From an uncultured Campylobacter sp. (GTDB taxonomy: Bacteria; Campylobacterota; Campylobacteria; Campylobacterales; Campylobacteraceae), in the NCBI RefSeq assembly GCF_963526985.1, contig NZ_CAURPW010000009.1:42910-106909 (forward strand): a stretch of DNA of 64,000 bases, in the 5' to 3' direction. How positions within the stretch are numbered: position 1 is the first letter of the stretch; the number at the start of each line of letters is the position of its first letter. A program made the translations under genes and the position numbers. Shown here one piece after another: positions 1 through 7,627 of the stretch. The notes beneath the pieces are model-generated. The model ran no database searches. It was not told the DNA's origin and saw nothing but the letters and a program-made list of their open reading frames with translations.

Positions 1-1299
1 TATCTTCCTGGTCAAATACATCACCAACGCTATCACCGCAAATATCATCACGCTGCCCATCAAAAGCGCGTAGTCCTCGGACTGCAAGATGCCGTAGAGC
101 AAGCAGTAGCTAACCGCATGCACGAGCGCGATAAATACACCCCATTTGCGCGCCCGAAAGATCGCCGAGCCGTAGAAAAGTATCGTCGCGCACACGGCTG
201 CGGCCGCGATGAGATAGCTGGCTAGGAAGCTGATATGCTCGGAAAACGAGAGCACAAGCAGGTAAAACAGCACGTCGGCGACTCCGATGAGTAGATACTG
301 GATCGGGTGGATGCGGACGCGGCTATAAATTTCGCACAAAAATATCGCCAAAAACGGTACCGCCAGAAACAAGATCGCGTACGTCACGCAGCGCGCGATG
401 AGCGAGTAGTTGTTTACGGGGCTGATGAAGCTAGCCTCGACGCCCTCAAACCGTATATCGCGTCCGCCGTTCATGATCCACGCCTGCGGGACGCCGGTGC
501 TAAGCCCCGAAATCTCCCACTGCGCGTTAAAGCCGCTGCTCGTGACTTCGCGAGATTTAGGCAGCCAGCCTCCGCTAAAAGACGGCGAGCTCCACGATGA
601 TTTTACGTCAAATTTATTATCCTGCCCCACGGGAACGAAGCTCGCGCTCTGCCCGCCTTGCATAGATAGCGTGCCCGCTAGCTCAAAGCCGCCGTTTGCT
701 AAATTTGCGGGTAGCTTGTAGTGGACGCTTTGCCCAAAGGGCGAGTGTTTAGGCGGCGCAAAAGACTGCGCGAGATCCTGTCCATTTGCTTTTAACGCGG
801 GAAATGCGGTAAATGTCTTTTTGCTACCCACGCCTAAAATCAGCGTCGCCTCGCTTAGCAAAACGTCGCTTTCCTGGATATTTAGCTGTTCGAAATTTAG
901 CGGCGCAAATTTGGCTTTTAGCGCGACTTCGCCGTTAAAAACGGGCACGCTAAAGATACCGCGCTTTAGATACTGCGGATTTAGCTGGGTCGATAGCTCG
1001 TAAGACTGCGGCGCTATCATGATCTGCTCGGTGGTCTGCGATACCGTAGGTACGCCGCTTTCGTTATAGACGGCCGCTTGCTTTTTGTACGGCACCGAGA
1101 TCAAAACGCCCTCGATCCTAAGCTCGCCGCCGACGGGTTGCATGATGGACTCCTCGGCGGTGCGCTTGACGTAGGCGCGATCAGAGATCATCGAGCTGAT
1201 GAAACCTAGCGGGATAAGTAGCAGCAAAAGCAAGACGAAAATAATGACGGGCTTCGTCCAAAAGCCGCCTCTGACGCTATCCATGATTTTGTTTTCCAT
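1..1299 (-). CDS. creD: CreD-family inner membrane protein, partial (3' end outside window)
   Basis: The reverse strand is open from an ATG at 1299 through the left edge (433 codons, no stop), so the C-terminus is missing. The product starts MENKIMDSVRGG, has one hydrophobic helix at about residues 15-35, then a roughly 250-residue extracytoplasmic region containing the YKKQAAVYNESG and GVGSKK stretches, and finishes with a series of transmembrane helices from about residue 300. This is the layout of CreD (Cet), an inner-membrane protein whose biochemical role is poorly defined. In enterobacteria it belongs to the CreBC regulon and affects envelope integrity and colicin tolerance. CreD proteins are about 450 residues, so nearly all of it is present. 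No creBC-type two-component genes are visible, so regulation here is unknown. Confidence 0.85.
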   Translation of the reverse strand, partial: MENKIMDSVRGGFWTKPVIIFVLLLLLLIPLGFISSMISDRAYVKRTAEESIMQPVGGELRIEGVLISVPYKKQAAVYNESGVPTVSQTTEQIMIAPQSYELSTQLNPQYLKRGIFSVPVFNGEVALKAKFAPLNFEQLNIQESDVLLSEATLILGVGSKKTFTAFPALKANGQDLAQSFAPPKHSPFGQSVHYKLPANLANGGFELAGTLSMQGGQSASFVPVGQDNKFDVKSSWSSPSFSGGWLPKSREVTSSGFNAQWEISGLSTGVPQAWIMNGGRDIRFEGVEASFISPVNNYSLIARCVTYAILFLAVPFLAIFLCEIYSRVRIHPIQYLLIGVADVLFYLLVLSFSEHISFLASYLIAAAAVCATILFYGSAIFRARKWGVFIALVHAVSYCLLYGILQSEDYALLMGSVMIFAVIALVMYLTRKI

Positions 1300-1491
1300 T
1301 GGATTTCCTTTTGATTTTTTGCACTGCGATTTTAACTAGAAATCGTAATAAATCGGTAAAGGAGTCGGAAATTTCGGCTAAATTTCGGATTAAATTTAAT
1401 GCCTAAAATCTACGGCTAAATTTACGCGAACTAAAATTAGCCGTTAAATTTAACCTAGCTTGCCGGTAGTTGCGCCTATCGCAAAACTTAC

Positions 1492-1513
1492 GAGGCAGGC
1501 CGTAGCCCGCCTC
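1492..1513 (-). terminator. Hairpin downstream of the C69 peptidase gene
   Basis: GAGGCAGGC-CGTA-GCCCGCCTC forms a 9-bp stem with one G-U or mismatch position and a 4-nt loop, starting 11 nt beyond the C69 stop codon. In the reverse-strand direction it is followed by only a short T run (TTTT after five bases), so it is a moderate intrinsic terminator candidate. Confidence 0.5.
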
Positions 1514-1523
1514 TTAAGCTTGC

Positions 1524-3023
1524 CTAGTCTTTTTTGCCTTTGTTTAGCGATTTTAGCTTGGCGTCGGTATCGTCGGTTAGCATCGTGAAGATTTCATTGG
1601 TCAAATTTTGCGTTAGAGCCTTGGCTTCCTTCATCATATTTATCGAAAATTCGTTTAGCAGCTTGTTTGCTTTGGCTTTGTCTTTTTTATAGAGCTTGAC
1701 GTATTCGTCTTCAAATTTAGCCTGTTTGACCGCGAGCGCGTCCTCAAACTCCTTGTAGGCCTTTTTCACGACCGGCGAATACTTATCGTAGTCCATCATC
1801 ACTAGAGTTTGCAGCTTTCTATACGTCCAGTAGATCGACTCGTCGTCGGCCTTATACGAGCCCTTGTCGTAGCCGCCTATGAATTTATCCAGTCCGTAGT
1901 AATACGGCAAATAAACGCTAAGATCAGACATGCCAAGCGCCACGTAGGTCACTCTGCCGATTTCTTGCGGTAGCCACGGGCGCACCTGCATTACGTGCGA
2001 CTCGTAGGTTCTAAAGACGCTCACGGCGCGGTAGATGTTTTTTTGGTTTTCGTCTTTGCTTGCGTAGTTATCGTAGGCAGTGCCGTCGTAGTGGGATCTA
2101 AGAGCATTTTTTAGATCCTGTACGCTTAGTTTTTTAGCCGGTTTTAAAAATACCGGATAGTTGCCGCCGTCGAGGGTCTGCTTGTCTTTTAGCTCGGGGT
2201 TAAACATCTGCTGCACCCAGCAAACGCGCGGATAGTTGTAGGTCATATCCCTCTCGTCGTCTCTGGTGTAGGCTTTCGTAAACTGAAATTCGCCGTCTTT
2301 TGCCGGATCGTAGGCGCCGTTATCTTGGGCAAATTTGATTAAATTTTTTGACCCCATGAAATTTGGATCGTTTTCTTTGTAGTTTTGCAGTCTGCCCTGA
2401 TTTGCGGAGACGAAGTATTCGTCTTTTGGTAGTTTAACCGCCATCCAGTGATGACCGGTGCCAGTTTCAAAGTACCAAAGCTCGTTTTTATCCACGAACA
2501 CTACGCCAAAACCCTCTCCCGCACCCGTAGTTTCTACGATCTCGCCGAGCAGCTTCACGCCCTGCGCCGCGCTTTTCATACGAGGCAGCAAGACGTCGGG
2601 GATATCGTCCTCCGTGATGCCGGTTGCTTCGTTATACGGATCGATTTTTAGCAGTTCGTCTTTAGCATATATGGTCTCGGTGCCGCTGATGCCAACGCCA
2701 GCGTCATTGTAGCCGACCGCGCCGTGAAGCTTGGTGTGGGAGTTTGCTATCGTCGTGTATCTCATTCCCTCTTTTGGCAGCGGATAGGTAAAATCATTTG
2801 CTCCGTCATGCGCCTTTGAGCTGTGGACGCCTTTTTGATTGGTTTTTTTGGGATGTATCAAAAATACCTGCGCCTTTATCGCCTTGCTATCGGCACTCCT
2901 AGCTATCAACATCGAGCCGTCGTCGGAGGCCCCATCTCCAACCAAAATAGTCGTGCAAGCTAGCGCGTTTGCGCAAAACATCGCGCTTATTACCGCCGCA
3001 GAGGCGAGAAACTTTATCTTCAT
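1524..3023 (-). CDS. Secreted C69-family dipeptidase
   Basis: The 499-residue product begins with a signal peptide (charged MKIK, hydrophobic core, ANALA) and C23 follows directly at CTTILVGDGAS. In the C69 (PepD-like, Ntn-hydrolase) family the N-terminal Cys released by cleavage is the nucleophile, so signal removal and activation may coincide. The family hydrolyses dipeptides and other small amide bonds. Other supporting stretches are GMRYTTIANSHTKLHG, GVGISGTETIYAK and WYFETGTGHHW. The C-terminal third is lysine-rich. Length matches periplasmic C69 members in epsilonproteobacteria. The gene stands alone with its own -10 box and a hairpin after it. The substrate is not predictable from the sequence. 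Confidence 0.88.
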   Translation of the reverse strand: MKIKFLASAAVISAMFCANALACTTILVGDGASDDGSMLIARSADSKAIKAQVFLIHPKKTNQKGVHSSKAHDGANDFTYPLPKEGMRYTTIANSHTKLHGAVGYNDAGVGISGTETIYAKDELLKIDPYNEATGITEDDIPDVLLPRMKSAAQGVKLLGEIVETTGAGEGFGVVFVDKNELWYFETGTGHHWMAVKLPKDEYFVSANQGRLQNYKENDPNFMGSKNLIKFAQDNGAYDPAKDGEFQFTKAYTRDDERDMTYNYPRVCWVQQMFNPELKDKQTLDGGNYPVFLKPAKKLSVQDLKNALRSHYDGTAYDNYASKDENQKNIYRAVSVFRTYESHVMQVRPWLPQEIGRVTYVALGMSDLSVYLPYYYGLDKFIGGYDKGSYKADDESIYWTYRKLQTLVMMDYDKYSPVVKKAYKEFEDALAVKQAKFEDEYVKLYKKDKAKANKLLNEFSINMMKEAKALTQNLTNEIFTMLTDDTDAKLKSLNKGKKD

Positions 3024-3060
3024 CGTTACTCCTTGATTTGAGATAATAAATCTAAGTGAA

Positions 3061-3066
3061 ATTATA
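3061..3066 (-). promoter_or_regulatory. -10 box for the C69 peptidase gene
   Basis: The reverse strand reads TATAAT 38 nt upstream of the start codon, with a purine-rich CAAGGAG site just before the ATG. No clear -35 is visible, as is usual for Campylobacter sigma-70 promoters. Confidence 0.5.
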
Positions 3067-3183
3067 GGACTAAAAATATTAATTAAATATAAAATTTAAG
3101 CTATTTTCAAGATTGTATTGTAAATTTGTTTTGTATTTTGACGCGCGCACTTTCAAATTTAAATTTATTAAAGGAATTTTGGG

Positions 3184-3189
3184 TATAAT
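3184..3189 (+). promoter_or_regulatory. -10 box for rpmI-rplT
   Basis: TATAAT preceded by TTTTGGG gives an extended, T-rich Campylobacter-type promoter, 47 nt upstream of rpmI. Its presence suggests rpmI-rplT is transcribed on its own. No infC lies upstream here, unlike in many bacteria. Confidence 0.55.
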
Positions 3190-3235
3190 CCCACTCTTAC
3201 GCGTAAGGCGTAAAAGAAATTTTAAAAGGATTAGT

Positions 3236-3427
3236 ATGCCTAAGATGAAGACAGTTCGCGGCGCTGCTAAACGTTTTAAAGTGGGCAAAAACAAGATCAA
3301 AAGAGGCTCTGCTTTTAGAAGCCACATTTTGACTAAAAAATCTCGCAACCGCAAGAGAGATTTACGCTCGCCTCAATACGTAGACGGCACAAACGTCGCA
3401 AGCGTCAAAGCGATGCTCGGAATTTAA
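3236..3427 (+). CDS. rpmI: 50S ribosomal protein L35
   Basis: The product is 63 residues and starts MPKMKTVRGAAKRFKV, with the basic GKNKIKRGSAFRSH and LTKKSRNRKRDLR blocks of L35 and the usual family length. The start is the ATG preceded by AAAGGATTAGT. An in-frame upstream extension of 41 codons is open but runs through the promoter and is not coding. L35 is a component of the large ribosomal subunit. It is followed after 82 nt by rplT, the conserved pairing. Confidence 0.97.
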   Translation: MPKMKTVRGAAKRFKVGKNKIKRGSAFRSHILTKKSRNRKRDLRSPQYVDGTNVASVKAMLGI

Positions 3428-3453
3428 GTTTTTGACGAAAAGTCATTCCAAAC

Positions 3454-3487
3454 TCCCCCGAATTTGGGGCAAGACTCACTCAGTGAG
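3454..3487 (+). other. Two small inverted repeats between rpmI and rplT
   Basis: The 82-nt spacer holds CCCC-GAATTT-GGGG (3456-3469) and CTCAC-TCA-GTGAG (3475-3487) in tandem, just upstream of the rplT ribosome binding site. L20 is known to autoregulate the rpmI-rplT message in E. coli and Bacillus through leader RNA structures, so a regulatory role is plausible, but the structure here is only inferred. Confidence 0.4.
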
Positions 3488-3509
3488 CGCCGATTTGTAA
3501 AGGATAAAT

Positions 3510-3863
3510 ATGGCAAGAGTAAAAACAGGCGTAGTTAGAAGAAGACGCCATAAAAAAGTTTTAAAACTAGCTAGAGGTTTTTTCAGCGCTAGACACAAAC
3601 ACTTTAGAAAAGCTAAAGAGCAATTAGAAAGAAGTTTGGTCTATGCTTACCGCGACAGACGCCGCAAGAAACGCGACTTCCGCCGCTTGTGGATAGTGCG
3701 CATCAATGCTGCGTGCCGCCTAAACGACATTAGCTATTCTCGCTTTATTGCGGGACTTAAAAAAGCAAATATCGAGCTTGATAGAAAAATCTTAGCCGAT
3801 CTAGCTATGAATGACGCAAAAGCTTTCAGCGAGCTAGCTTCAAAAGCAAAGGCTGCTTTATAA
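3510..3863 (+). CDS. rplT: 50S ribosomal protein L20
   Basis: The product is 117 residues, MARVKTGVVRRRRHKKVLKL at the N-terminus, with the long basic helix (RDRRRKKRDFRRLWIVRINAA) followed by the globular C-terminal domain ending in SKAKAAL. Length and sequence are typical of L20, which binds 23S rRNA early in assembly and represses its own operon in several bacteria. The ribosome binding site is AAAGGATAAAT. A mutated partial copy of the 3' half of this gene lies at 6041-6154. Confidence 0.98.
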   Translation: MARVKTGVVRRRRHKKVLKLARGFFSARHKHFRKAKEQLERSLVYAYRDRRRKKRDFRRLWIVRINAACRLNDISYSRFIAGLKKANIELDRKILADLAMNDAKAFSELASKAKAAL

Positions 3864-3869
3864 TACCCA

Positions 3870-3896
3870 GGGGCGGCTTCCCGCTCCTTTTTCTTT
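3870..3896 (+). terminator. Intrinsic terminator of rpmI-rplT
   Basis: GGGGCGG-CTTC-CCGCTCC forms a G/C-rich stem 6 nt after the rplT stop codon and is followed by TTTTTCTTTATTCTTT. Confidence 0.8.
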
Positions 3897-4021
3897 ATTC
3901 TTTACTTCGATTAAATTTTATCGTTTCTACCAAATCGCAATAAAACAAATTTCGCTCAAAATCTTAATTTTTATTTTTCGTTTTTTCTGATAAGATAACG
4001 CCTTAAATTTAAGGAGTAAAA

Positions 4022-4510
4022 ATGGACATACAAAAACTAAATCAAAAGCTAAACAAACTCAACAAAATTTTATTTATTATTTTGGGCATCGCCATCGCGG
4101 TCTGGATCGGCGTAGAAGTTTTTATAGGCAGTAAAGTAGAATACGCAAAAGAACAAATGAAATAAAATCTATGCGAAGCATCAAATGTAAAAGAAATGCT
4201 GGCGCGACTAAATTCAGGTCTCCCGAGAAAACTAGACGAGATAAATACGCTAGAAAAAATCAGCTGTGAAAATCGTCGCATCATTTATCAATATGCACTT
4301 GGTAAAGGGCTAAAAATAGATGAAAACGCGCTAAATGATAAAGATATCGCCAAACTAAAAGAGGAGCAAACAAAGGAACTCAAAAAAGAATTTTGCGAGG
4401 ATACGCGGTTAAAGGCCGTACGCGAGATAGCTGACGGCGTGGATTTTGTCTATTTTTTGGGCGCTAAAGAGTTGATTCGAGTAAAGCTTGAAAGCAAAGA
4501 TTGCGAGTAA
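4022..4510 (+). pseudogene. Small membrane-anchored protein split by one in-frame stop codon
   Basis: An ATG at 4022 with a good AAGGAG site opens a 47-codon reading frame (MDIQKLNQKLNKLNKILFI, then a hydrophobic helix of about 18 residues) that stops at TAA 4163-4165. The same frame continues without another stop to 4510 and encodes about 115 further charged residues with clear coding character (LARLNSGLPRKLDEINTLEK, then DFVYFLGAKELIRVKLESKD). Between the two parts there is no ribosome binding site. Read through, the product is about 162 residues: a short cytoplasmic start, one transmembrane helix and a soluble domain. I do not recognise the family. The simplest reading is a gene inactivated by a single nonsense change. 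A sequencing error is the alternative. Confidence 0.7.
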
Positions 4511-4780
4511 ATTTAGCTGCCTTGCCCAAAATCTTGCAAAAGCTATTAAAAAAGCTAGGTCAAATTTATGCTTTAAAAGCGGTCGGTTTTAAAGACGAAT
4601 AGAGTCAGCATACGTTTAGCCGCTAAATAGGACTGAAAATTTGCCCCGCCGTCCGCTCGGTCGCATTTTAAAAATGTTTAGTTAAAATTCATATTTAGAT
4701 TAAGATGTATTTTATAGCCGCGTGCTATCATACGCTCAGGCGCGCTAAACAATCTAAAAAATACGAAATAAAGGGCAAAA

Positions 4781-5278
4781 ATGAAACGCTGGAGCAAGCT
4801 TCAAAAACGGTTTTACGAACTCGTGGACGAGGGCATCGATTTTCAGATACATTGCGCGGTTTATAGGATGCAAAGCAGGCGCGGCGGCACGGATTTGCCG
4901 CGATATTTTATCACGCTTGCGGGCGAGATTATTTTTGATTACCCGAAGGATTTCGCGCTAAAAGACGGCCGCATAAAAAGTCTAGCACAGGGCGGCGCTC
5001 TAGCGAAATTTTATCCGTACGATAGCGGCATAAGCGGTATCGGCGAGCTTATCCGCGAATATATCGACACGCCCAAAGATGAGCTGTTTAAAAAGCATTT
5101 TGATGCCGATGAATGGGGGCTTGCAAATATCCTAAAGGCCGCCGACAAACGCATCGGCAAAAGGAGGCTGCAAATTTTAGCCAAAAACAAGAAAAATCAA
5201 GCAATGCAAAAGGTTGTGCAAGCTAGGCTAAACTACGTAGCAGATAGTAAAACGCCCGAATTTAAACGAGAAATTTAA
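4781..5278 (+). CDS. SF0329-like uncharacterised protein
   Basis: The product is 165 residues and opens MKRWSKLQKRFYELVDEGID, which resembles the conserved RWSKL start of the SF0329 family, a small group of uncharacterised soluble proteins. Further features are RYFITLAGEIIFDYP and a lysine-rich C-terminal region (KRIGKRRLQILAKNKK). There is no signal peptide or membrane helix. It is followed after 9 nt by the next gene, so the two are probably co-transcribed. The start has GGGCAAAA upstream, which is a weak site. The family assignment is from memory and moderate. No function is claimed. Confidence 0.6.
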   Translation: MKRWSKLQKRFYELVDEGIDFQIHCAVYRMQSRRGGTDLPRYFITLAGEIIFDYPKDFALKDGRIKSLAQGGALAKFYPYDSGISGIGELIREYIDTPKDELFKKHFDADEWGLANILKAADKRIGKRRLQILAKNKKNQAMQKVVQARLNYVADSKTPEFKREI

Positions 5279-5287
5279 AGGAAAATC

Positions 5288-5968
5288 ATGACTCCGCGCG
5301 AGATATTTTTAAACGGCTGCAATGAAATCGCGGCAAATTTTGCAGACCTTAAGCCTACGCAAAAAGGGCAAAAACTAAGCAAAAAAAGCGCCGACAAGGG
5401 CGTTTGGTTTGAGATTTATTTTCAGTCAAACATGCATAATCACAAGGGTAGCGTGGAGATCCTGCCGCACATCGCGATCTACTGCAAGAGCCTAAAAAAG
5501 CTGATGCAAGAGGAGCTACCCTACGCGACTGATCTCGTGTTTGCCAAGCAGCTGGGCTATCTCATGCCGCACAAACAGTTTCGCGACTGGCAGCTCGCGG
5601 GTGCTAGCTTTGAGCCTAGCGTGCGCGAGATTAGCGCGGCTATCAAGGATTACGCGCTGCCTATTTTTGAGCTTTTTGAGGATAAGCAAAAGGTGGCGGA
5701 GTTTATGATGCAACGCGGGACTAAATTTAACCCGAATTTAAAAGATACCGATTTATATCCGATTTTTTTCATGTTTTATTTTGGCGGCAGGGACGCTGCG
5801 GAGGCGTTTTTTAACGTATTTTTAAACGACTGCTCTTTTAGAGGCAGATTTTACAAGCTTTACGATAAATTTGCTACCTCCGCGCACGAATTTGACGCAA
5901 AATCGTTTGAGAGCGACGCTGCGGTTAAATTTGCATTTTTAAAAGGGCTTAAAATTTTAAATCACTAA
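5288..5968 (+). CDS. Uncharacterised cytosolic protein
   Basis: The product is 226 residues (MTPREIFLNGCNEIAANFAD) with a good ribosome binding site (AAAGGAAAATC) 9 nt after the previous gene. The N-terminal third (KGVWFEIYFQSN, SVEILPHIAIYCKSLKKLM) suggests an alpha/beta fold of the kind seen in DUF4304-type proteins, and the remainder is helical with many aromatics. No signal peptide, membrane helix or catalytic motif is evident. I do not recognise a named family with confidence. The operon partner is the SF0329-like gene. Confidence 0.65.
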   Translation: MTPREIFLNGCNEIAANFADLKPTQKGQKLSKKSADKGVWFEIYFQSNMHNHKGSVEILPHIAIYCKSLKKLMQEELPYATDLVFAKQLGYLMPHKQFRDWQLAGASFEPSVREISAAIKDYALPIFELFEDKQKVAEFMMQRGTKFNPNLKDTDLYPIFFMFYFGGRDAAEAFFNVFLNDCSFRGRFYKLYDKFATSAHEFDAKSFESDAAVKFAFLKGLKILNH

Positions 5969-6040
5969 AATTTTAATCGCAATTTTTAACGTTTTGCTTT
6001 TTGGCGCAATCCTAGCAAGCTTAGCCGACGCCAACTCGCC

Positions 6041-6154
6041 CCAAAATGCGACTTTTACCGCTTCCTCATAGCGCGCATTAACGTTGCGTGCCGCCGAGAT
6101 ATTAGCTATTCGCGCTTTATCGCTGGATTAAAAGCAAAGGTTGCTTTTAAATAA
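6041..6154 (+). pseudogene. Degenerate partial copy of rplT
   Basis: This stretch aligns with the 3' half of rplT (about 3670-3863). Shared segments include GCGTGCCGCC, ATTAGCTATTC and CGCTTTAT, in the same order and spacing, with scattered substitutions, small indels and an internal deletion that joins the segment ending GGATTAAAA to the terminal GCAAAGGTTGCTTT. It has no start codon or ribosome binding site of its own and cannot make L20. It is a decaying duplicate about 2.4 kb from the parent gene. Confidence 0.8.
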
Positions 6155-6185
6155 TTTTTGGGCGATTTGGCTCCCGATTTAAATT

Positions 6186-6556
6186 TTAAAACGGATTTTT
6201 TAAAAACCAAATCTCGTCAAATTTTTCAATATTAAATCTACGAATCCTCTCTCCGCTTGAAAATTGTACTTTAATCGCAAGCTTGGCATGTCTAGGGCCC
6301 AGCACGTCTATTCTATAAACGGATGCGTTAAGTATCTTATCCGATTTATTTTTTCTAGCTCATTTTCTATCTTTTTTGCTATTTTATCCTGCTCGTCTTT
6401 GCTGCCTGTTTTAATCAAAAACGCAATACCTGCCGGGTTATTTTTGATGGTTTTTGCGACATTTTGACCCAATTCCTCGGGCGTTTTTGCCTCATCGCTT
6501 CCGCAACCGATCATCACGAACGCGCCTAAAATCAATGAAAATAAAACCTTTTTGAT
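6186..6556 (-). pseudogene. Frameshifted lipoprotein gene with an ATC in place of the start codon
   Basis: Reading the reverse strand, AGGAGAGAAG is followed by ATC-AAA-AAG-GTT at 6556, exactly where a lipoprotein start would be. The frame gives KKVLFSLILGAFVMIGCG, a lipoprotein signal with an MIGC lipobox, then about 50 charged residues ending ENELEKI. The frame then meets a stop at 6308, but from about 6345 a different frame continues with clear coding character (RIDVLGPRHAKLAIKVQF, FNIEKFDEIWFLKNPF) to a TAA at 6186-6188. So one start-codon substitution and one frameshift separate this from an intact lipoprotein of about 120 residues. The family is not recognised. An ATG 54 nt upstream is in frame but would bury the signal peptide. 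Confidence 0.72.
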
Positions 6557-6642
6557 CTTCTCTCCTGCTAATAAATTTGTAGAAAATCGTACCATTTTTT
6601 GTAAAGCCAAGCTTGCGTCAGTTACGCTACGGGTAGCCGCAT

Positions 6643-7044
6643 TTACTCGCTAGAGCCGGTATCTACAACCTTGTCAAAGATAAATTTAAGCTCCTCTTGG
6701 TGTGTGATAGCTAGTACGCCAAGGTTCGGAAAGTCGTGCTTTAGGGCGGTTAAAAGCTCTTTTGCCAGCGCGTTATCAAGCGCCGAAGTCGCCTCGTCAA
6801 GCAGTAAAAACGCAGGCTTCGCAAAATAAACCCTCGCAAACGCAAGCCTTTGTGCCTCGCCGCCGCTTAAAACCTCGTCTCCAAACTCCGCCGCAACCTC
6901 GCTTGCGCATAAATTTAACTGTTCGTGGGCGATAGAGTCTGCGTCGATGATCTCAAATCCTCGTTCGCGCAGTATCTCGCAAACCGCGCTTTTGCCGCTG
7001 CCGATACTGCCCGTGACGACGATTGCGTGTTTAAATTGCGGCAT
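6643..7044 (-). pseudogene. Chimera: dephospho-CoA kinase N-terminus joined to ABC ATPase C-terminus
   Basis: The 133-codon open frame fuses two families. Residues 1-60 are the start of dephospho-CoA kinase (CoaE): P-loop GSIGSGKS at 12-19, then FEIIDADSIAHEQLN and VAAEFGDEV. From about residue 58 the sequence is the second half of an ABC ATPase: LSGGEAQRLAFARV (signature), AFLLLDEATSALD (Walker B and D-loop) and AITHQEEL (H-loop), resembling the ABC domain of SbmA/YddA-type exporters. CoaE normally needs about 190-200 residues including its CoA-binding lid, and an ABC domain needs its own Walker A and Q-loop, so neither enzyme is complete. The join falls where both families carry a similar VL-GG-R-L-VFA pattern. 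It is most likely a deletion relic, though the frame is open and could be translated. A functional coaE must exist elsewhere, as it is essential. Confidence 0.75.
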
Positions 7045-7263
7045 TTTGCTTTTAAATTCTATATGAAACTAGAGTTACGCCCTAAATAAGACGGCAAATA
7101 TCAAAAATAAATTTTACAAGACTCTAAATTTGACTCGTAGGTTTTTAAATTTCTATTTTATTCGCGATAAACTGCCGTTTTGCGGTGCGATTTGAAAATT
7201 TATCGCGCAGCTTTACCGAATTTAAGCATCAATTTTAGACACCAGGATTCAATTTAAATTTAC

Positions 7264-7575
7264 TTAGCGCATTCTTCTTGAGAAAAATCTTTTATGTCGA
7301 GAATGCCTGTATACTTCTACTTCTCTACAGTTTACCTTTTTCATTGCCTCTTTTATCGCGTCTGGCGTACCTTCTCTGAGTGCTGCTAGCATGACTTCGG
7401 GCGGCTGTTCTTCGCAGACTATCTTTTTCTTGCTATGAGTAAACGTGCTAATGATATAGAAGATAACGGCGACGATAGCGATAAATGTATAAAATAAAAT
7501 CTTTTCGATTACCGACTGACTAAAAATAGTTTTCTTTTTACTAGGTTTATTTTTTATTTGTTTAGATTTAGCCAT
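7264..7575 (-). CDS. Small single-pass membrane protein, function unknown
   Basis: The product is 103 residues. A basic N-terminus (MAKSKQIKNKPSKKKT) is followed by one hydrophobic helix at about 25-46 (ILFYTFIAIVAVIFYIIS), then a soluble tail with two cysteines (IVCEEQPPE and KKVNCREV) and a very basic end (SRHKRFFSRRMR). The charge pattern suggests N-in, C-out. It lies 52 nt downstream of recJ on the same strand and may be co-transcribed. No family is recognised. Confidence 0.6.
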   Translation of the reverse strand: MAKSKQIKNKPSKKKTIFSQSVIEKILFYTFIAIVAVIFYIISTFTHSKKKIVCEEQPPEVMLAALREGTPDAIKEAMKKVNCREVEVYRHSRHKRFFSRRMR

Positions 7576-7627
7576 AAATTTACCGCCGAAAAATCTCTAA
7601 ATTTATTCCAAGCAAAGCTAGCCGAAT

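Noticed and set aside
307..1003. Forward-strand frames opposite creD
   Set aside because: The reverse strand holds one continuous CreD-family frame. The forward frames lack start sites and family features.
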